This document shows, in pieces, positions 56,959 through 64,000 of a stretch of 64,000 bases of DNA. Origin of the DNA: Gymnothorax reevesii (lineage: Eukaryota; Chordata; Actinopteri; Anguilliformes; Muraenidae); the NCBI GenBank assembly GCA_029721435.1, contig CM056574.1, forward strand, positions 71,529,501 through 71,593,500. The letters run 5' to 3'. The stretch's first letter is position 1; the number at the start of each line of letters is the position of its first letter. The translations under genes and the position numbers were made by a program. Below the pieces are notes generated by a model. It had not been told where the DNA came from, made no database searches, and was given only the letters and a program-made list of their open reading frames with translations.

Positions 56959-57446
56959 GAAGGTGCGAGGAACCTATTGTTTTTGATGGGATTTTTATTA
57001 TTCTTCTTCTTCTTCTTCTTCTTCTTCTTTTTATTCTGCTACGAGAACGCATTTTTGAAGGCTTTGCCATGCACGAAAACTCACAAAAATTTGCCGACAC
57101 GTCAGTCGTGGTGAAAATTGCAATGTATTATTATTTTTGTGCTTGGACATGCCCCAGTGGCTCTATAGCGCCACCAAACACGCGGCCATTTTGGAACGCA
57201 CTTGCTCGGATTCTCACGAAATTCGATAGGGTCATAGTAGTCATCATAAATTTTTTTGTCAATTTTTTTGAAATTTTTTTGCCACACAAGAAGTGAGCTA
57301 TGAGCCATTTCCTGCGTTTTTTCAGATTTTACGAACACATTTTTGAGGGCCTTATCATTCTCGAAAACACACCTAACTTGGCTCATAGATTAAAAATATG
57401 AAGTTCTTTGATTCAATATCTCATTTGGCACTGGGTGTGTTATGGT

Positions 57447-57651
57447 GGTTAATTTTTTGAAATTTATTGCATAAACAGTAAGTGAGCTATGAGCTATTTC
57501 CTGTGTTTTTCCAAAATTTTACGAACTCATGTTTTCAGGCCTGAGAAAGCTCCAAAACTTAAAAAACCTAGCAAACATTATAAAAGTCTTATTTTCTTCA
57601 ATGTCATCCATCAATTAGCATTAAATATGGCATAATGGCTCTATAGCGCCC
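57447..57651 (+). repeat. Local duplication, right copy
   Basis: Copy of 56734-56938, entered from head 2 at shared ATGGT and continuing past 57651 as a normal terminal module (CAATCAGATATTTC). Confidence 0.88.
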
Positions 57652-57803
57652 CCAATCAGATATTTCAAAGTATAGCCCCTTTGATTGTCTTAACATACTG
57701 GAAAATTTACAAAAATCAACACACTCATGGAGCCTGACATTACAATTACCTTGTTGTAGATTTTGCACACAGGTATGTCAAAGTGGTATTGTAGCGCCCT
57801 CTA

Positions 57804-57816
57804 GAAAATTTTTGCT
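57804..57816. other. Chimeric junction: terminal module to head
   Basis: AAAATTTTTG normally continues CACTCCCC in a terminal module and TGCTTGGACATGCC in a head. Here it continues CTTGGACGTGCC, so the switch is at the shared ATTTTTG. Confidence 0.85.
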
Positions 57817-60173
57817 TGGACGTGCCCCGGTGGCTCTATAGCGCCACGAAACACGCTGCCATTTTGGAACGCACTTGCTCGGATTCTAATGAAATTTTAT
57901 AGGGAGATAGTAATCATCATAAATTTTTTTGTCAATTTTTTTGAAATTTTTTTGCCTGGCAGGAAGTGAGCTATGAGCCATTTCTTGCGTTTTTTCAGAT
58001 TTTACGAACACATTTTTGAGGGCCTTTACATACTCGAAAACAGACCAAACTTGGCTTATTGAATAAAAATATTAAGTTCTTTGATTCCATATCTCATTTG
58101 GCAGTGGCTAAGACATGGTAGCTCTATAGCGCCCCCTAATACATAATTGCATTTTTGAGGGCATCAGCATGCTCGAAAACTCACAAAAATTTGCAAACAT
58201 ATTAAGCAGGTCATACTCTTTACTAGGATATAGGCATTACAGATATATGTGGCAAAATTTCATTACAGCGCCACCTAGAAAATTTCAATGAAGCAGCCCT
58301 CGCAGCGTGTTTAACCTACATTTACAAAATTCGGTGGACATGTGTACTATGCCAAAACCAAAAAAAAAGTCTCTTGGTGCCATCACCTAGACTCAACAGG
58401 AAGTCCGCCATTTTTAATTGAATTTGCAAATTTTTTAAATTTTTTTCCATTCACAGGCGTCGTACTTTAACGAACTCCTCTTAGAGATTTTATCCGATCA
58501 ACTTAAAATTTTGCATATGACATCTGAAGACCTTGTCGATGTTAAATTGCGAAGTTTTTTTGGATTCATCGAACTTTATATCCGTGGCGTTGCGGCGAAT
58601 TTCGATGTTCTGCCATGAAACAGGAAGTTGGTTTTATGCGCATATGCTTTGTGAGATTTGCCCGAAACTTTAGAGGCTTAATAAAAGTCAACTTCAAAAT
58701 ATACCTATATGTTGATATTGGATTGGGTGTGGTCAGGTAGCTCCACAGCGCCCTCTTGACACGGCCATGTTGAGATAAAATTGCTCGAATGTTCATGAAA
58801 TTTGGCGTCACAATTGCATGTGTTTTTTTGGGCTGTCATTATTTTTTTGACATTTTTTAACCAAACAGGAAGTGAGCTATGAGCCATTTCCTGCGTTATT
58901 CCAAATTTTACGAACACAGGTTTGGAGGTATTTCCATACTCAAAAACTTGCAAAACTTTGGAAAAATTTTATTTGTCTGATTGTCTCTAATTTGAGACAG
59001 AATTTGGCAGTAAATGTGACATAATGGCTCTGTAGCGCCCCCAATCAGATTTTTAAAAGAATTGCCCTTTTGAGGGTTTCAGCATGCTCATAAACTCACA
59101 AAATTTTGTACAACTCTAAAGCCTATCATTCCTATTACAATAATAAAAAATTTATATATAGGCGTGGCAAAAATGGCATTATAGCGCCCCCTGGAAAATT
59201 TCAAATAAGCAGCCCTTGCATCGTGGTTGATCAGCATGTATGAACTTCTGTGAACAAGTGGAATATCCTGAGACCTAAAAAAAAGTCTCTTGGACCCAAC
59301 AAGAAGTTTGCCATTTTTAATTGAAATTTCAACTTTTTTAGATTTTTCGCCATTCGCAGGTGTCGTACTTTAACGAACTCCTCCGAGAGATTTTATCCAA
59401 TCAACTCAAAATTGATTGATCCGTGGTATTGCGGCGAATTTTGATGTCCCGCCATGAAACAGGAAGTTGCTTTTACTCCCACATACTTTGTGGGATTTGC
59501 CTGAAACTTCCTTTGCTTGATAAAATTGTCCTCCGAAGTATAAACATATGCTAATATTGGATCAGGAGGTGCTAGGTGGCTCCACAGCGCCCTCTAGATA
59601 TGGTCACGTTAAGATAAAAGTGCTTCAATGTTCATGAAATTTGGTGTGATCATTTCATTCGTCATTCCGGGTAATGCTTAATTTTTTGAAATTTTTTGGC
59701 CAAACAGAAAGTGAGCTATGAGCTATTTCCTGCGTTTTTCCAAATTTTTTTGAACACACGTTTTAAGGCCTTAGAATGCGTCAAAACTTGCAAAACCTAG
59801 CACAAATTATAAATGTCTTCAAGCATCAATCAAGCGGCACTAAATGAGGCAAAATGGCTCTATAGCGCCCCCAATCAGATTTATAGAAGAATTGCTCTTT
59901 TGAAGGTCTAAACATGCTGGAAAATTTACAAAAATCAACACACTCATGGAGCTCGGTATTACGATTACTATGTTGGAGATTTTGCGCACACGCAAAATGA
60001 TATCAAAGCGCCCTCCAGAAAATTTTTGCACTCCCCTCAGGAAAACACATTGTACGCGGTACAACAGTGTCCAATGGCTGTGAATGGACACCTGCACCCA
60101 TCAGGATCTTGCTGCCTCCCCAACGTGCACGAGGGGGGCGAGGGCCCTTTCAACGCTGCTTGCAGCTTTAATT

Positions 60174-63100
60174 AGGGCCCGAGCACCGACCGGTGCGAGG
60201 AACCTATTGTTTTTGATGGGATTTTTATTATTCTTCTTCTTCTTCTTCTTCTTCTTCTTTTTATTCTGCTGCGAGAACGCATTTTTGAGGGCTTTGCCAT
60301 GCACGAAAACTCACAAAAATTTGCCCACACGTCAGTCGTGGTGAAAATTGCAAAGTATTATTATTTTTGTGCTTGGACATGCCCCGGTGGCTCTATAGAG
60401 CCACCAAACACGCGGCCATTTTGGAACGCACTTGCTCGGATTCTCACTAAATTTTATAGAGTCATAGGAGTCATCATAAATTTTTTTGAAATTTTTTTGC
60501 CTCACAGGAAGTGAGCTATGAGCCATTTCCTGCGTTTTTTTAGATTTTACGAACACATTTTTGAGGGTTTTATCATACTCGAAAACTCACCAGACTTGGC
60601 TCATAGACTAGAAATATTACGTTCTTTGATTCGATATCTCATTTGGCACTGGGTGTGATATGGAAGCTCTATAGCGCCCCCTAATACATAATTGCATTTT
60701 TGAGGGCCTTTACATACTCGAAAACAGACCAAACTTGGCTTATTGAATAAAAATATTAAGTTCTTTGATTCCATATCTCATTTGGCAGTGGCTAAGACAT
60801 GGTAGCTCTATAGCGCCCCCTAATACATAATTGCATTTTTGAGGGCATCAGCATGCTCGAAAACTCACAAAACTTTGCAAACATATTAAGCAGGTCTTAC
60901 TTTTAACTAGGATTTAGGGTTTACAGATGGATGTGGCAAAATTGCATTACAGCGCCACCTAGAAAATTTCAATGAAGCAGCCCTCGCAGCATGTTTGACC
61001 TACATGCACAAAGTTCGGTGGACATGTGTACTATGCCAAGACCTAAAAAAAAGTCTCTGGGTGCCATGACCTAGACTCAACAGGAAGTCCGCCATTTTTA
61101 ATTGAATTTGCAAATAATTTAAATTTTTTGCCATTCACAGGCTTCGTACTTTAACGAACTCCTCCTAGAGATTTTATCCGATCCATGCTTTGTAAAATTT
61201 GCGCGAAACTTTAGAGGCTTTATAGGAGTCCACTTCCAAGTAGACCTATATGTTGATATTAGATTGGGTGTGGTCAGGTGGCTCCACAGCGCCCTCTTGA
61301 AACGGCCATGTTGAGATAAAAGTGCTTGAATGTTCATGAAATTTGGTGTGATCATTGCTTTGTTCATGTCGAGTTATTTAAATTTTTTTGAAATTTTTTG
61401 GCCGAACAGGAAGTGAGCTATGCGCCATTTCCTGCGTTTTTCCAAATTTTATAAACACGTTTGGATGCTTTAGAATACTCGAAATCTTGCAAAAAGTTGC
61501 ACAAATTATAATTGTCTTATTATCTTCAATTTTATATATCAATTTACACTAAATTTGGCACAATGGCTCTATAGCGCCCCCAATCAGATTTTAAAAAGAA
61601 TTGCCATTTTGAGGGTCTCAGCATGTTCTAAAACTCACAAAATTTTGTAAATGTATAAAGACCATCATTTGTATTACTCTGACAAAAAACATATATATAT
61701 ACATGGCAAAAATGTCACTATAGCGCCCCCTGGAAAATTTTAAATAAGCAGCCCTCGCAGCCTGGTAAACCTACATGTATGAAATTCGGTAGACATGTGG
61801 AATATGCCGAGACCGACAAAAAATTCTCTTGGTGCCATGACCTACACTCAACAGGAAGTCTACCATTTTTCATTGAAATTGCAACTTTTTTGGATTGTTG
61901 GCCATTCACAGGTGTCGTACTTTAACAAACTCCTCCTAGAGATTTTATCTGATCAACTTAAAATTTGGCATATGACATTGAAAGACGTCGTCGATGTTAA
62001 ATTGCGAAGCTTTTTTGGATTCATCGAACTTTGTATCTGTGGCGTCGCGGTGAATTTCGATGTTCCGCCATGAAAATGGAAGTTTATTTTATGAGAGTAT
62101 GCTTTGGGAGATTTACATGAAACTTTACAGGCTTAATGATAGTCTAATTCCAAATATACCTATATGTTGATATTGAAGTGGGTGTGGTCAGGTGGATCTA
62201 CAGCGCCCTCTTGACACGGCCATGTTGATATAAAAGTGCTTGAATGTTCATGAAATTTGGTCAGATCATTGCATTTGGTTTTCTGGGCAGTGCTGATTTT
62301 TTTGAAATTTTTTTGGCCAAACAGGAAGTGAGCTATGAGTCATTTCCTGCGTTATTCCAAATTTTATGAACACACATTTGAAGGCCTTAGCATACTCGAA
62401 AACTTGCAAAACTTAGCTAAAATTTTATTTGTCACATTGTCTTCAATTTGAAACAAAAATTGGCAGTAAATGAGGCATCATGGCTCTATAGCGCCCCCAA
62501 TACGATTTTTAAAAGAATTACCCTTTTGAGGGTTTCAGCATGCTCAAAAACTCACAAAATTTTGTACAATTTTAAAGACCATCATTCCTATTACACTGAT
62601 AAAAAATTTACAAATAGGCATGGCAAAAATGGCATTATAGCGCCCCCTGGAAAATTTCAAATAAGCAGCCCTCGCAGCCCGATAAACCCACATGTATGAA
62701 ATTCAGTAGACATGTGGAATATGCCGAGACCTACAAAAAAAGTCTCTTGGTGCCATGACCTAGACCCAACAGGAAGGCTGCCATTTTTAATTGAAATTGC
62801 AACTTTTTTAAATTTTTTTTGCCATTCACAGGTGTCGTACTTTAACGAACTCCTCCTAGAGATTTTATCCGATCAACTTAAAATTTGGCATATAATATCT
62901 AAAAACCTTGCTGACATTAAATTGCGAAGCTTTTTTGATTTCATCGAACGATGCATCTGTGGCGTCACGGCGAATTTTGATGTCCTGCCATGAAACAGGA
63001 AGTTGCTTTCAATTCCACATACTTTGTGGGATTTGCCTGAAACTTTCCAAGCTTGATAAAATTGTCCGCCAAAGTATAGATATATGCTTATTTTATATCG

Positions 63101-63722
63101 AGAGGTACCAGGTGGCTCCACAGCGCCCTCTAGATATGGCCATGTTCAGATCTAAGTGCTTGAAAGTTCATGAAATTTGGTATGATCATTGCATTAGTCA
63201 TTCTCCGCAATTGTTAATTTTTTGAAATTTTTTTGCCAAACAGGAAGAGAGCTATGAGCTATTTCCTGCGTTTTTCCAAATTTTACGAACACACGTTTTA
63301 AGGCCTTAGAATGCTCCAAAACTTGCAAAACCATCCAAAAATTAGAACTGTCTTATTCTCTTCAATACATCCATCAATTGCCACTAAATGGGGCATAATG
63401 GCTCTATAGCGCCCCCAATAATATTTATAAAAGAATTGCTCTTTTGAAAGTCTAAACATGCTGGAAAATTTACAAAAATCGAAACACTCATGGAGCCCTG
63501 TATTACGATTACTGTGTTGTAGATTTTGTGCACAGGCAAGTCAAAATGGTATCATAGCGCCCTCCAGAAAATTTTTGCACTCCCATCAGGAAACCACATT
63601 GTACGAGGTCCAGCTGTGTCCAATGGCTCTGAATGGACACCTGCAGCCATCAAGATCTTGCTGCCACCCCAATGTGCACAGGGGGGGCGAGGGCCCTTTC
63701 AACGCTGCTTGCAGCTTTAATT
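60174..63722 (+). repeat. Array unit 18 (3.55 kb), short cassette, duplicated head segment and a deletion
   Basis: Short cassette and TTC 60231-60259. The head carries an extra repeat of about 170 bp because TTTTTGAGGGCC at about 60700 jumps back to earlier head text (TTTACATACTCG). The first internal module 60977-61747 is 771 bp, with about 145 bp deleted where TATCCGATC joins CATGCTTTGT (near 61183). The second, 61748-62664, is 917 bp and the terminal module 62665-63722 is 1058 bp. The two changes roughly cancel, leaving a normal total length. Confidence 0.88.
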
Positions 63723-64000
63723 ATTATTATTATTCTGCTGCGACAACGCATTTTTGAAGGCCTTACCATGCACGAAAACTCACAAAATTTTGCACACACG
63801 TCTCACTTGGTGAAAATTACAAACTTTTATTGTTTTTGTGCTTGGACAAGCCCCAGTGGCTCTATAGCGCCACCAAACACGCGGCAATTTTGGAACGCAC
63901 TTGCTCGGATTCTCATGAAATTCAACTGGGCTACAGCAGTCATAATATATTTTTTTGTCAATTTTTTTGAAATTTTATGCTGCACAGGAAGTGAGCTATG
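63723..64000 (+). repeat. Array unit 19 (partial): head only
   Basis: The tail passes into ATTATTATTATTCTGCTGCGAC with no cassette, then head text through the CTATAGCGCCACC box to CAGGAAGTGAGCTATG at the window end. The array continues beyond the window. Confidence 0.9.

Larger units (their letters stand above)
55651..60173 (+). repeat. Array unit 17 (4.52 kb), heavily rearranged with three partial heads
   Basis: No cassette; TTC 55649-55671. Head 1 runs to 56262, followed by about 120 bp of an internal module, a non-repeat filler with a palindrome (56385-56440), and a terminal-module piece to 56938. Then comes an inverted half hairpin (56939-56958), TTC 57001-57029 and head 2 to about 57446. 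A duplicate of terminal-module text (57447-57805) and head 3 (57806-58292) follow. Internal module 58293-59208 is canonical (916 bp). The terminal module 59209-60173 lacks about 90 bp, part of it near 59413. Head 3 duplicates head 1 at about 2030 bp distance. Confidence 0.85.

Noticed and set aside
49612..64000. Similar open frames right of the retrotransposon
   Set aside because: Same reason: shadows of the tandem modules.
1..64000. CRISPR-like array
   Set aside because: Repeats are about 0.9 kb and 2.6-3.6 kb, without short repeats and unique spacers, in eukaryotic DNA.

Overview
This is eukaryotic, vertebrate-type DNA, and most likely from a teleost fish. There is no prokaryotic gene organisation. 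About 92% of the window is one head-to-tail tandem array of a complex, AT-rich repeat. The remainder is a single, very young Ty3/gypsy (Metaviridae) LTR retrotransposon inserted into that array. The fish assignment is an inference from the gag-pol style of the element and from my recollection that repeats of this kind, with head box GGGCCCGAGCACC, are common in teleost genomes. I could not run a search.

Array (1-44714 and 49607-64000). All copies are in the same orientation. A unit runs from just after one TTTAATT tail to the end of the next. Its order is: (a) an optional 90-93 bp GC-rich hairpin cassette in 0 to 3 or more copies; (b) a (TTC)n or (ATT)n tract; (c) a head of roughly 600-700 bp starting at TTCTGCTGCGAG; (d) one or two internal modules of 914-917 bp, each starting at GCAGCCCTCGCA; (e) a terminal module of about 1055 bp ending in GAGGGCCCTTTCAACGC, a small GCTGC/GCAGC hairpin and TTTAATT. 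Unit lengths are therefore quantised: about 2.6 kb with one internal plus one terminal module, about 3.55 kb with two plus one. Eighteen complete units plus two partial ones are visible. Units at 3908-8055, 31891-35719, 35720-38214, 55651-60173 and 60174-63722 carry internal deletions, duplications or chimeric junctions. A 2636 bp stretch (about 14452-17087) is repeated almost perfectly next door (about 17088-19723). About 3.47 kb (about 4586-8055) recurs 47,595 bp away (about 52181-55650). I see no convincing protein-coding gene in the array: the many 60-160 codon open frames are the same repeat read over and over.

Retrotransposon (44715-49606, 4892 bp). Two LTRs of 236 bp that look identical by eye are flanked by a 5 bp ATAAC target-site duplication. 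Removing 4892+5 bp restores the interrupted module to exactly 916 bp. The element has a primer-binding site matching tRNA-Ser(GCT), gag with a CCHC knuckle, then in the same frame a second knuckle, protease, reverse transcriptase and RNase H, then integrase one frame over, a polypurine tract and no env. An in-frame TAG separates the two zinc knuckles, and a one-base shift separates RNase H from integrase, so this copy is probably not autonomous in spite of its youth.

Most interesting: the array itself. Every module repeats AGCGCC(C/A)(C/T)(C/T) boxes in one orientation. Read on the minus strand, the best of them match the 3' core of the vertebrate CTCF motif exactly. Other boxes match YY1 and ETS cores. 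An oriented, roughly 3 kb-unit array of such sites recalls the DXZ4-type macrosatellite. The unit heads carry a strong hairpin cassette that varies in copy number and in one place is inverted.
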